DNA of 64,000 bases, from positions 1 through 64,000 of the forward strand of contig NZ_CP101460.1 in assembly GCF_024362525.1 (NCBI RefSeq), in the 5' to 3' direction. This document shows, piece after piece, positions 54,435 to 63,935 of this stretch (within the stretch, counting starts at the first letter, position 1; each line of letters begins with the position of its first letter). The DNA comes from Natrononativus amylolyticus (GTDB taxonomy: Archaea; Halobacteriota; Halobacteria; Halobacteriales; Natrialbaceae). Below the pieces are notes generated by a model. The model worked only from the letters and a program-made list of their open reading frames with translations. It had not been told where the DNA came from and searched no databases. A program made the translations under genes and the position numbers.

Positions 54435-56672
54435 TCAGCGATAGGTATCGATTTCGTATTCGGCCGGTGGCTCGACGCCGTGGAGGTGTCGGACGAAGTA
54501 ATCCCATCGGCGGCGATGGAAGTACCGATCGTCGCTGAGGTCGTGGGTTCGGTTCGGCAATATCAACAGGTCGAAATCTTTGTTGGCTTCGATGAGCGCG
54601 TTTACCAGCCGACGAGTGGCAGCCGGCGGGACGTTTTGATCGAGTTCGCCGTGGACGAGGAGTAACTTCCCCTCGAGTCGGTCGGCGAATGCGACGTTCG
54701 ATTGTGTTTCATAGTGATCGTCGAGCGGGTAGCCCATCCAGAGCTCGTTCCACGAAGCTTTGTCGAGGCGATGATCGTGGTTGCCACTGGAGGAGACTGC
54801 GACGTCGTAGAACTCGCCCTGTCGCATGAGCGCGTTCGCTGCGTCGTAGCCACCAGCGGAGTGGCCGTAGATGCCGACTCGGCTTCCGTCGATGTGCGAA
54901 TGCGTCTCAGCCAGTTGCTCGATGGCTGCTCGGTGATCCTCGAGACCGATCCGGCTCAGGTTTTTATGCGAGCGATCCCGGAACGCCTTCGACCGACGAC
55001 CTGTTCCACGGCCGTCGATCATGACCACGATGAAGCCGAGTTCAGCGATTGCCTGGCCGTTAGATCGGTAGGCGTCGAAGCGTTTTGGTACGTGAGCGTC
55101 GTGGGGCCCGGTGTAGACGTGCTCGACGACCGGATACTCGGCTGACGGATCGAACGTCGACGGTCGCCACATGACGCCGTAGAGGTCGGTTTCGCCGTCC
55201 GCTGCCGTCGCGGTGAACGGCGTCGGCGCCGTCCATCCGGTGTCGGCCAGTTGGTCGATATCGGCTGTTTCGAGGTGCTTGACGACCCCACCATCATCGC
55301 ACCGTCGCACGACGGTGACCGGCGGTTCGTCGACTCGCGAGTACGAATCCACGAAGTACGTTCCCGACGCCGAGATGGTGACCGAGTGGTCGGCTGGTTC
55401 TGGGGTCAAGAGGGTTAACTCACTCCCATCGAAGTTTACCCGGTACCAGCGACGGAGGTAGGGATCACAATCACCCTCTCGGTCGCTCGCCGCAAAATAA
55501 ACTCGTTGCTGCTCTTCGTCGACGTATCCCACTTCGCGAACCACCCAGTCGCCACTCGTGAGCTGGCAGACGAATTCGCCCGAGTCGCCGTCGACGAGGT
55601 ACAGGTGATTCCAGCCACTTCGCTCGGAGGTCACGAGTATCCGGTCGCCGTCATCGACGGCCCGTGTATCGGACAGATAAGGATCGACGACCGTGTCGGA
55701 TTCGTCTTCGAATACTACGCGGGACGCACCTGACGTCGCGTTCGCTTCGATGTACTGGGCCGACGAGAACCCGCGCGACCGCCGGTAATAGGTGAGGTGC
55801 TCGCCGTCCTCGATCCAGTCGAACAGCGGCCCCGATCCGTAGTACAGGATCGGAATGGGGTCGACGTCCAGGGGGGTTTGGGTACGGCGTTCGATGTCGA
55901 ATACGATGGGCTCTGCGACCGGGAGACCGACTTCTCCCGGAAGCGGGTACGTGTAGGTAACGCACTTCGGGCGCACCTGATCGTCCGGGGTCGATTGGAC
56001 GAGCGCCAACTCGGTGGCGTTGCGACGATCGAGTCGATACGTCATCAGCCGCCGAGAATCGGGCGACCACTGCACATCGATCGGTCGTTCGTCACTCGAC
56101 GGATCCTCATCGAGCAGCTCTGTGGGGGGACGCAGTGGCGTGGCATAGCTGTACCGCTCCTCGCCATCGTTCGTCAGTCGAAGCACCGACCCGTGGGTGG
56201 TCTCTCGAACGTAGAGGTCGTTGTCCCTGATGAACGCGGCCCAGCGACCGTCAGGAGAGATGCTCGTCGAAGGCGTTGACGAGGACGACGAAGATGCAGT
56301 CACAGGTTCGACCCCAGTCGCTGCCGACAGCTCGCATTCGAATCGAGTTCCGTCGACGGTGAAGCGAATCGTCGCCTCGTCGTCCCCGTATTCGAACTCC
56401 TCAAAGGGAAGCTCATCGGCCGTGTATGTCGTCCCCAGCGTGCGCGACAATGCACTCGCCACATGTTCGTGGTCGAACGCCGGCGCGACCGTGTCGTCCA
56501 CGAGGTTGACGTCGATAAATGTCGCCCCGTCTCGAGTATCTCGTCGATACCAGAATCGATCCTGGTCGTCGATCCAGTTGATCTCGAGGTCGTCGTTACG
56601 CACCAGCGACTCGGCATTCTTCGGGAGAAATTGCTCGGCTCGCTCGTAGTCTTCACGCGTTCCGTAGCTCAT
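54435..56672 (-). CDS. S9 family prolyl oligopeptidase / dipeptidyl-peptidase IV-like
   Basis: The protein has 745 residues from ATG 56672; a GTG 12 bases upstream is less likely. The N-terminal beta-propeller (about 60-480) has DPP IV features ('ISPDGRWAAFIRDNDLYVRE', 'PIDVQWSPDSRRLMTYRLDR'). The C-terminal alpha/beta hydrolase shows the nucleophile in 'IYGHSAGGYD', Asp in 'HGELDQNVPP' and His in 'LPNRTHDLSDD'. No signal peptide is seen, so it is likely cytoplasmic. It should cut peptides after proline, supplying dipeptides to the M24 enzymes. It converges on the ABC operon. Confidence 0.9.
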   Translation of the reverse strand: MSYGTREDYERAEQFLPKNAESLVRNDDLEINWIDDQDRFWYRRDTRDGATFIDVNLVDDTVAPAFDHEHVASALSRTLGTTYTADELPFEEFEYGDDEATIRFTVDGTRFECELSAATGVEPVTASSSSSSTPSTSISPDGRWAAFIRDNDLYVRETTHGSVLRLTNDGEERYSYATPLRPPTELLDEDPSSDERPIDVQWSPDSRRLMTYRLDRRNATELALVQSTPDDQVRPKCVTYTYPLPGEVGLPVAEPIVFDIERRTQTPLDVDPIPILYYGSGPLFDWIEDGEHLTYYRRSRGFSSAQYIEANATSGASRVVFEDESDTVVDPYLSDTRAVDDGDRILVTSERSGWNHLYLVDGDSGEFVCQLTSGDWVVREVGYVDEEQQRVYFAASDREGDCDPYLRRWYRVNFDGSELTLLTPEPADHSVTISASGTYFVDSYSRVDEPPVTVVRRCDDGGVVKHLETADIDQLADTGWTAPTPFTATAADGETDLYGVMWRPSTFDPSAEYPVVEHVYTGPHDAHVPKRFDAYRSNGQAIAELGFIVVMIDGRGTGRRSKAFRDRSHKNLSRIGLEDHRAAIEQLAETHSHIDGSRVGIYGHSAGGYDAANALMRQGEFYDVAVSSSGNHDHRLDKASWNELWMGYPLDDHYETQSNVAFADRLEGKLLLVHGELDQNVPPAATRRLVNALIEANKDFDLLILPNRTHDLSDDRYFHRRRWDYFVRHLHGVEPPAEYEIDTYR

Positions 56673-56993
56673 GGTGAAGGTCACTCACGGCAGGTAATCA
56701 ATATTTCCACACCGGGCCGACTGACGCGGCGGATGTCGTTGTTTCACTCGGATAGGCCAATCATATTTTATTGCCCCCAGTCCTTCCGAAAGGAGATCCA
56801 ATAAGCTGTCGCAGCCGTGCGATATTTTCCTTTAACTGAAAATAGCCTGGGATGAATTCCTATGGCGGTGGAGCAGCTCAACGCTGACGAGATTACGTCA
56901 ATGCATAGAGCCCCATCTGCACAGTAGTAGTGACGGACCCGATCGGGCGAGCCACGTGACGTTGGGAATCGGTTACGCCCGATGGAGATTATC

Positions 56994-57010
56994 GTTCCCC
57001 ATTGGGGAAC
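56994..57010. promoter_or_regulatory. GTTCC-N7-GGAAC palindrome, site 7
   Basis: GTTCCCCATTGGGGAAC: the most symmetric copy, with flanking CG pairs extending the palindrome outward (ATCGTTCC / GGAACGAT). Confidence 0.6.
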
Positions 57011-57279
57011 GATTGTGGGCCAGTAAGGAATCATAAAACCTCGAGTTAGGAGCCAGACAATCGTTGAGCTAAGCGATTGGAAGCCGTGAGAACTACCCTG
57101 ACCGTGTCCGATCGGTCGCCGAGCCATCACCGGAAACCGACCGTCGCAGAAGATGTGAAGCGCAACCGACTGGCGGGGGATTTCCCGCGCCGTCAGGTCA
57201 TGGCATAGGCTCAAGCGACGATATCCGTGTTCTGGTATGTGGTTCGACCCCACCCCCCAAATCATTGGAACGAGAGTCC

Positions 57280-57296
57280 ATTCCTTTCTGAGGAAC
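57280..57296. promoter_or_regulatory. GTTCC-N7-GGAAC palindrome, site 8 (one mismatch)
   Basis: ATTCCTTTCTGAGGAAC, one base from the consensus, between sites 7 and 9. Confidence 0.4.
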
Positions 57297-57465
57297 ATAG
57301 TCGTGTGCAATTAACCAACGTCAGAACCCAGATGTGGTAGCCGATCTTGACCCGGGGTCAGGTCTGTTCCACACTCGAGTTCAGTAGAACGTGTACCGTT
57401 GAATGACGAGGTCACTAATTCGATCCAATTACAAACATACGCTTGTATACCTTGGAAAGGTTACC

Positions 57466-57482
57466 GTTCCCGTACGAGGAAC
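57466..57482. promoter_or_regulatory. GTTCC-N7-GGAAC palindrome, site 9
   Basis: GTTCCCGTACGAGGAAC, exact in both arms, with a CGTACG centre. Confidence 0.55.
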
Positions 57483-58268
57483 TCAAAGGAATGGACGAGC
57501 GACACACCACACGGGTCGACGGCAAAAACCGATGTTTCGTCACGCGATCTGCATTCAGATACGACGGCAGTAATGATAATACGACCACGGCAAAATCCCC
57601 ATTTAACCCAACTCGTCCCACGGCCCGAACGGCCACCGTGATTTTATTGGACGGACTAGGGATTATCGCGGTGACCGAATCGACAACAGGTCGGCCTGCA
57701 GCAACTCTGAACACCGCCGCTCATGCCTGAATCGGTACACTGTACCGCATCCGGGTTAGTGAATCGGTTAACACATGAAATAGTACGAAAAGAGCCACCC
57801 CACGTCAGTACACGCCTGATCGCACGAGGAATCGGTATCACTGTGTATTTCGTTTTAATTGCTACTAAAGACTTCGTCGATCCCAGGGAGCGTCTGCGAT
57901 TCGGCTTGGAGTGGCAGGGTCTGTGCGACACGCTCGAGTGTGCGTGAGTCGGGCGAATTCGGTGGTGGAGGTGCAGAGCCACCAGCGATCGGTCGCTCTG
58001 GCGATTCACCAACGCGATGCGTTGTGATAGTAAGGGGAACTTCTACGAATCCAATTCGGTGAACCACCGCTGCCGATGATTCCGGGGCCTCGAGTGGTCC
58101 CGCACTCTCGTGAGATGGCAGTTCCGTCGTTGAGCGTATCGGAAGGTTGTAGGCACGCTGCAACAGCGCCGATGCGGGTTTCGACTGGCGATCCAGAGCA
58201 ATCCATCAGCCACATCATCAACCAGAATATGAGTTCGGTAACCGATGACAGCGATCCGTGACTATTCG

Positions 58269-59249
58269 TCAATGGTTGTTTGACCGGGGTACGGGAGCGA
58301 CCTCCCTCGTGGATGTGTCACAACCACGTTCTGTCGAGTGGGTCGTTGCCACCAGATAAACTCCCACAGCCATGACGACCCCGCCAATAAGAAACCGTGA
58401 TCCCAGCTGCTCACCGAGAAAAACGGCCCCGAACGCTGCCCCGACAACGGGCTGTGCGAAGAAAAACGCAGAGACGACGCTCGCGTCGCCGTACTCCATT
58501 CCCTTGTACCAGAGATACCACGCGCCGGCTGTCCCAGCGAGTCCCAGATAGAGGATGGCCACGACAATCGATGGGGTAACTAGCAGTAGATGCGGTGAGA
58601 ACTCAGTCGTTAGGATCTCGTACGGCACGAGAATCCCGGTAACCGGAACTGCCACCGCACTCGAATACGCGGCCGTCTCGAGGGCAGAGTAGCGTTCGAT
58701 AAGCGGCTTCCCCCAGACAGTATATACCGCCCACGTCGCGCTCGCGATTAGCAACATCCCTATCCCCACTGTCGCGCCACCACGAAGATCGGTAAGATCG
58801 TACTGGCCCGAGAGGACGATGATCGTTCCAACCGCTGCCAGAACCAGACCGGTAAGGAGTCGTCCCGTGAGACGCTCTCCGAGCACCACGATTCCCAGCG
58901 CGACCGTGAAAACCGGGGTCAACACCGTAATCAGCGACCCCTGGCTCGCCGTCGTGAGATCGGTTCCGACGAACTGTGTAACGATCGAGACAGCGACGAC
59001 AACCCCGAGTGCGGTAAATCCAAGAACATCTCGTCGCGAAGTGGTTCGATTCGGATATTTCAGGCGGACGATTATCAACAGGGCTATCGATCCGACCGTG
59101 ATTCTGAGGAACGCAAGCGTGAGAGGCGGGACAGTATTGAATCCCCACTTGCTCACGACGTAGAGTCCGCCCCAGAGCGCTGCTGCCAGAAGGGGGGCCA
59201 GCACGAACAGATACGGTGTGATCACTGGCCTGACCCGTGTTCTGTACAT
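58269..59249 (-). CDS. EamA/DMT-family transporter
   Basis: The protein has 326 residues and ten hydrophobic segments in two EamA repeats ('AALWGGLYVVSKWGFNTVPP' in the first, 'ATWAVYTVWGKPLIERYSAL' in the second). Drug/metabolite exporters of this family often export amino acids or related metabolites. It is next to a bat-type regulator and an Xaa-Pro dipeptidase on the same strand, suggesting export of surplus amino acids from peptide breakdown, but this is inference. Confidence 0.88.
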   Translation of the reverse strand: MYRTRVRPVITPYLFVLAPLLAAALWGGLYVVSKWGFNTVPPLTLAFLRITVGSIALLIIVRLKYPNRTTSRRDVLGFTALGVVVAVSIVTQFVGTDLTTASQGSLITVLTPVFTVALGIVVLGERLTGRLLTGLVLAAVGTIIVLSGQYDLTDLRGGATVGIGMLLIASATWAVYTVWGKPLIERYSALETAAYSSAVAVPVTGILVPYEILTTEFSPHLLLVTPSIVVAILYLGLAGTAGAWYLWYKGMEYGDASVVSAFFFAQPVVGAAFGAVFLGEQLGSRFLIGGVVMAVGVYLVATTHSTERGCDTSTREVAPVPRSNNH

Positions 59250-59305
59250 ACGCTTCCTTCGTGTCGCCCGAGGATAGCTGATTTTGTTAGGAGGTTAACC
59301 CCGCG

Positions 59306-60049
59306 TCAACGGTTAACGTGCCCCTTGAGAGAGCGGTTTTCTTCTTCGATGGGTTCCGAGTCGAGAACTGAACCTACCGGTGAGAGTAGCTTCGTCTCAG
59401 CACGCCGAATTGTCTTCGATGTCGCAGCTGAGGATACGTCGAAAGCTGTCGCCAGATCTTCCAGAGTCGCTGATCGCGGTACATCGTAGTAGCCCGCCTC
59501 GATCGCATGACGCACCGTCTTCCGTTCGGTCGGTGTCAGGGTTCGACACGCCTCGATCACCGCCGTACCGACCTCGGTGGCTCGAACTCCCTCGAAGACG
59601 GTTGCCAGGTCAAGCTGGGTCCGCTCGTACTCAGTGAGTGTGTTGTCCGCGTGGAGATCATCGAGCGCCGACTCCGCCGACGCCGCATCGTCGAAGCCGA
59701 TCTCCCACTGTTCGGTTCCGTCAACGTTTCTGAACGGGCCGGTAAGGTATCCATCGTGACTGATAACTGTTCCCATCGCCTGGGTTGTTTTCAACGTGAG
59801 CCGAGCCCTTGCGTTCGACCGCTGTAGCGCCAGCAGTTCGAACGACTCTGTTTCTTGATGTGACTGAACGATGTCGAGCCCGGCCGTGACGGCTTTCCGG
59901 TTCTCTCCCGCCGCGAGTACCCGTAATTCGAGGCGGGATTTGTCGTGGTGGTAGTACCAATGCGGGGTTACGAAAGCGATTTCGTGGGCTGCACTGGCCT
60001 CGCTAAGGGGACAATCGTCCTGGCGAATGGTCAATGTAAGCCTGATCAT
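59306..60049 (-). CDS. Bat-type HTH_10 transcriptional regulator
   Basis: The protein has 247 residues. The N-terminal two thirds are the beta-rich sensor region typical of haloarchaeal bacterio-opsin-activator-like regulators. The C-terminal HTH_10 domain (about 168-225) reads 'LTPTERKTVRHAIEAGYYDV' then 'ATLEDLATAFDVSSAATSKT'. It lies 56 bases upstream of the EamA gene on the same strand and probably controls it or the adjacent dipeptidase. Confidence 0.88.
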   Translation of the reverse strand: MIRLTLTIRQDDCPLSEASAAHEIAFVTPHWYYHHDKSRLELRVLAAGENRKAVTAGLDIVQSHQETESFELLALQRSNARARLTLKTTQAMGTVISHDGYLTGPFRNVDGTEQWEIGFDDAASAESALDDLHADNTLTEYERTQLDLATVFEGVRATEVGTAVIEACRTLTPTERKTVRHAIEAGYYDVPRSATLEDLATAFDVSSAATSKTIRRAETKLLSPVGSVLDSEPIEEENRSLKGHVNR

Positions 60050-60200
60050 ATCCCAACAACGCTCCGTAACAAAAAATCTGTTATGGAATGACGTTCCTCC
60101 GGTGAACTCGCCTATCCATCGAGTGTCGACAACGTATTGGGATGAGGATCCTTGGTCTCAGCGGTCGGCCATTTGACCGGGACGTCGAGAGGACAGTGAA

Positions 60201-61310
60201 TCAGAGTGCCCGCCACGTTCGCGGTGAGTCATTGAGGCGCTCGCAACCGTCTTCGGTCACGACGACGAGATCTTCGATCCGGACGCCGAACTCGCCATCG
60301 AGGTAAATTCCGGGTTCCACGCTGAAAACCATACCCGGCTCGAGCGTGTGGTCGTTCCCCTCGACGATGTAGGGCTGCTCGTGGACATCCAGGCCGACAC
60401 CGTGGCCGGTTCTGTGGGTGAAGAATTCGCCGTAGCCGGCGTCTTCAATGACCTGGCGAACCACAGCGTCGACGACGCTGGCGGTAACACCCGGTTCGAC
60501 CGATTCGATTCCAGCCTCGAGTGCCGCGTTGACGGTCTCGTGTACCGATCGGAACCGTTCAGGTGGCTCGCCGTCGAAGACGACTGTCCGCGTCTGGTCG
60601 CCGGGATACTGATCGACCGTCGCCCCGAAGTCGAGGACGACCGCATCGCCTGGTCGAATCTCGCGGTCACTGCGCCGATGGTGGGGGTGTGCGCCGTTAG
60701 GGCCCGAGCCGACGATGGTTTCGAACGCCGGGCCGGTGGTGCCAGCGTCCGAGAGACGTCGGTCAATCTCCGCCGCGAGTTCCGCCTCGGTCATCCCGAT
60801 CGCATCGACACCGAGGGATCGAACGTCCCGACTCACCTGATCGGAGATCGTTGCCGCCTGCCGAAGTGCCTCGAGCTCCGGTTCGTCTTTCTGCATCCGG
60901 AGTTCGCCGACGACTGTGCTCGCACGCTCGAATTCGACCCCTGGAAGCCGGGACTGCAAGTCGAGGAGGAACGTCGCCCACAGCGTGTCACCGACGAGAA
61001 TCGTGTCACCGGCTCCAAACACGTCAAGAACGTCCTCGAGTACCGTGTCCGGCCCGCCTCCGTCGTCCCAGAGTCGGACGCTCTTGATTTGGCTCGTGTT
61101 ACGAATCTGTTCATCGTACATCGTCGGTGCGACGAACGTTGGATCTCCCTCGGCAGGGACGACGAAAAGGAGATGGCGTTCACTCGGCTCGTCGATGAAC
61201 CCGGTCAAGTAGTACATGTTCGATCCGGGGCCGACAACGAGCCCGTCGATCCCGCGTCGCTGGAGCATTGACTGACATCGGCTGCGTCGTCGGTCGAGTG
61301 CTGAACCCAT
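60201..61310 (-). CDS. pepQ: Xaa-Pro dipeptidase (M24B)
   Basis: The protein has 369 residues from ATG 61310. It has an N-terminal creatinase-like domain ('MYYLTGFIDEPSERHLLFV') and a catalytic domain with all ligands: Asp in 'VVLDFGATV', Asp in 'YPGDQTRTV', His in 'TGHGVGLD', Glu in 'SVEPGIYLD' and Glu in 'RIEDLVVV'. 'HRTGHGVGLDVHEQPYI' is the signature of prolidases. It should split Xaa-Pro dipeptides in the cytoplasm with Mn or Co. The long upstream in-frame extension is Cys/His/Ser-rich and non-coding. Divergent from the ALDH gene. Confidence 0.9.
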   Translation of the reverse strand: MGSALDRRRSRCQSMLQRRGIDGLVVGPGSNMYYLTGFIDEPSERHLLFVVPAEGDPTFVAPTMYDEQIRNTSQIKSVRLWDDGGGPDTVLEDVLDVFGAGDTILVGDTLWATFLLDLQSRLPGVEFERASTVVGELRMQKDEPELEALRQAATISDQVSRDVRSLGVDAIGMTEAELAAEIDRRLSDAGTTGPAFETIVGSGPNGAHPHHRRSDREIRPGDAVVLDFGATVDQYPGDQTRTVVFDGEPPERFRSVHETVNAALEAGIESVEPGVTASVVDAVVRQVIEDAGYGEFFTHRTGHGVGLDVHEQPYIVEGNDHTLEPGMVFSVEPGIYLDGEFGVRIEDLVVVTEDGCERLNDSPRTWRAL

Positions 61311-61503
61311 ACCGCTCAAATCTCGGGCACTGTAATGAAAGTATCCATCCAAGCACCACGAAACGGAGCGAGCATTCGACTCCAGACGGAGTGAAATTCC
61401 GTGTGCAGTCCGATCAGGTGGGCAGCCAGCATTAGCGAAGTCGGATCGTCCGTTGTTGTGGCATTCGACATCTTTAAACCGAGCCCCAAGAGACTGTATA
61501 GTG

Positions 61504-63102
61504 ATGACATCTGGCCAATTTGAGAACGTACTCACAGTTCACACACATGAACAGAACGGAATGCTCGACGAATTCCATGAGGACTACGAGAACGCAGTCG
61601 AGGCGGTAGGAGACGACCTTGGTGAGAACCACCCACTGTGGATTAACGGGCAGGCCGTCGAAACGAACGAGTCGTTCACAGTCACCGACCCAGGTAATTT
61701 CGACCGAGTGATCGGCGAATTCGCCGCCGGGGGCCCAGAACACGTCGACGACGCAGTTGAGGCGGCTAACGATGCGTTCGACGACTGGAAGGATACTCCC
61801 TTCGACGAGCGCGTGGCGATCTTCCGTCAAGCGGCGGATCAGATCGAAGATCGAAAGTACGAGATCGCCGCAGTAATGGGCTTCGAGAACGGCAAGAACC
61901 GAACGGAAGCGCTTGCCGAAGTCGATGAAGCGATCGACTTCCTCCGCTATTACAGCGACGATTTCGAGCGCAACGAGGGCTACACGTCTGCGCCCGTAGA
62001 ACCGACGCCCGGCCAGCGTTGTGTCAGTGACCTCCAACCGTACGGCGTATTCGGCGTCGTTACCCCGTTCAACTTCCCGTTTGCGATCCTCGTAGGAATG
62101 ACCACCGGTGCCCTGATTACCGGAAACACCGCAGTGGTCAAACCGGCGAGTACCACACCCCTTACGGCTCACCTCTTCGTCGAGATTCTAACCGAAGCGG
62201 GCATCCCAGACGGGGTCGTCAACCTGGTTACTGGTGGCGGACGAGACGTCGGCCAGCCGATGATCGAGCACGAACACGTCGCCGGATTCGCTTTCACCGG
62301 CTCACGCGAGGTTGGCCTCAAGATTCAGGAAACATTCGACGAGATGGGCAAACGAGGACCAGTCATCGCTGAGCTCGGCGGGAAAAACCCGGTGATCGTA
62401 ACCGACTCTGCGGACATCTCGAAAGCCGTCTCGGGCGTTAAGTTCGGTGCGTTCTCGTTCAGCGGGCAGAAGTGTTCGGCAACGTCCCGCGTTTACGTCC
62501 ATACGGACGTTATCGACGAGTTCACCGAACGCCTGGTTGAGGAAACCAATAAGCTGTCCATCGGCCGGCCGGAGGACGAGGACACCGTCGTGTCACCCCT
62601 CATCGACGATGGTGCTCTCGAACGCTACAACGAGATTACCGAGCTGGCAGCGGCTGACGGCACGGTGCTGACTGGTGGCGAGACGGTCGACGACTCTGCA
62701 CTGCCCGACGGCAGGTACGTACAGCCCACGGTCGTGGCGGACATTTCACACGGTCACGAGCTCGCCACGGACGAGCACTTCCTCCCGTTCGTTACTATCC
62801 ACCCCGTCTCGAGCCTCGATGAGGCGCTCACAAAAGCCAACGATAGCGACTACGCCCTCTGTGCCGGACTCTTCACTGAAGAGGAATCAGAAGCTGAAAC
62901 CTGGTTCGACCGTATCGAATCGGGAATGTGCTATGTCAACCGATCCCAGAGTGCGACGACTGGTGCACTGGTTCAGGCCCAGCCATTTGGTGGCTGGAAG
63001 TTCTCCGGTACGACCGGGAAGTTTGCCGGCGGCCCCTGGTATCTCCAGCAGTTCATGCGCCAGCAGAGCCGTACCGTCGTCGGCGACGTCGGACAGCCCT
63101 AA
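61504..63102 (+). CDS. 1-pyrroline-5-carboxylate dehydrogenase-like aldehyde dehydrogenase
   Basis: The protein has 532 residues. NAD-binding 'VTPFNFPFAILVGMTTGALI' and 'GFAFTGSREVG', catalytic Glu in 'IAELGGKNPVIV' and Cys in 'FSFSGQKCSATSR'; the C-terminal 'YLQQFMRQQSRT' is typical of P5CDH-like ALDHs. P5CDH oxidises glutamate semialdehyde to glutamate in proline catabolism, matching the adjacent dipeptidase and nearby S9 peptidase. No proline dehydrogenase gene is recognised in the window unless a FAD oxidoreductase fills that role. A remnant of a second copy is at 14280-14446. Confidence 0.88.
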   Translation: MTSGQFENVLTVHTHEQNGMLDEFHEDYENAVEAVGDDLGENHPLWINGQAVETNESFTVTDPGNFDRVIGEFAAGGPEHVDDAVEAANDAFDDWKDTPFDERVAIFRQAADQIEDRKYEIAAVMGFENGKNRTEALAEVDEAIDFLRYYSDDFERNEGYTSAPVEPTPGQRCVSDLQPYGVFGVVTPFNFPFAILVGMTTGALITGNTAVVKPASTTPLTAHLFVEILTEAGIPDGVVNLVTGGGRDVGQPMIEHEHVAGFAFTGSREVGLKIQETFDEMGKRGPVIAELGGKNPVIVTDSADISKAVSGVKFGAFSFSGQKCSATSRVYVHTDVIDEFTERLVEETNKLSIGRPEDEDTVVSPLIDDGALERYNEITELAAADGTVLTGGETVDDSALPDGRYVQPTVVADISHGHELATDEHFLPFVTIHPVSSLDEALTKANDSDYALCAGLFTEEESEAETWFDRIESGMCYVNRSQSATTGALVQAQPFGGWKFSGTTGKFAGGPWYLQQFMRQQSRTVVGDVGQP

Positions 63103-63362
63103 CACGTCTGATCCAAAGCTCATTCACCACATCGAGTCACCTCGGTTGTCGGCTTGACTCGACGCGATGTTTTGGTTCCGTCCGAATGTTTGGGTTCGTC
63201 GCTGGGCCAGGTCACACATCCCCCTGTCCAAACCCAATTCGTTCGGGAATTCTTCGCTCGAAGGGCAGCACGCGACGAATCAGATGATAACCCCCGTCCT
63301 GACAGTATCGAGTGGCGAGAGAGCACCGTACGTGGACGCTCTTGAGTAGTACTTTGTTGATC

Positions 63363-63935
63363 CCTCAGTGTAGCTTGAATAGCATGTTTGAGTACTTCTC
63401 TCCCGACCTTTCGCAGTCATTCCGGTCGAAGCTGGAACGCTTGTGACTACTCCCACGACGGAAGTCATGGGCTTTCTCCTCGAATCTGTGTAAATACGTA
63501 TGTCCTTCGAAATGCCTCGGTGTAGCGAGAGCCACGGTCTCAGCAGCGACCCGGGGCTCTCGCAGGTATTGACATGGACATCTCCATGCGCGGAGTCGTC
63601 GCCACCCTGGACGACGTATTTGCGAGCGAATGCGTCGTCTCGTTGAGTCGTTCGTATCCTCGAAATCCATCGGTGTAGATGGTCAGTGGCTCCTTCTCGC
63701 TGTTGGCGGGAATGAGTTGAACTGCCTTCTCGCCGACAGCTTTGCGGGGGGTCACGTACTGGTTTTCAGCACCACGACCGACGATCGTAAACACCAACGC
63801 TTTGTCCGGTTCGTACGATCCCTCAACGTGGAAAGGGCCTCGTGAGTGCAACTCTCGTCGTACTCACGCCCTCTCGGCGCCAAAGAGACGGAGGATTTCG
63901 TCGATTTCGACCGGGTCGACTACAGTAGCCACTGA
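63363..63935 (-). pseudogene. IS1595/ISH4-like transposase, decayed, possibly running past the window
   Basis: On the minus strand: 'RGPFHVEGSYEPDKALVFTI', 'VGRGAENQYVTPRKAVGEKA' and 'EPLTIYTDGFRGYERLNE', then in another frame 'GDVHVNTCESPGSLLRPWLS' and 'LHRGISKD'. These are the DDE-region patterns of ISXO2/ISH4-like transposases. A stop lies before 'RRELHSRGPF' and frameshifts follow, so it is inactive. Sequence upstream of about 63935 could continue outside the window. Confidence 0.7.

Larger units (their letters stand above)
56673..58268. other. Long gene-free region with palindromic sites
   Basis: About 1.6 kb without a convincing gene. Open frames around 57720-58260 have basic or Pro/Ser-rich composition on both strands and no recognisable motif. 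Three palindrome sites (56994, 57280, 57466) lie in the first half. It separates the peptidase from the EamA gene. Confidence 0.5.

Noticed and set aside
57723-58272. Overlapping open frames on both strands between the peptidase and EamA genes
   Set aside because: No haloarchaeal acidic composition, no motif, no promoter; treated as non-coding.
60093-60107. GTTCCTCCGGTGAAC as a further copy of the palindrome
   Set aside because: Only GTTC/GAAC pairs and the spacing differs; not counted with the nine sites.
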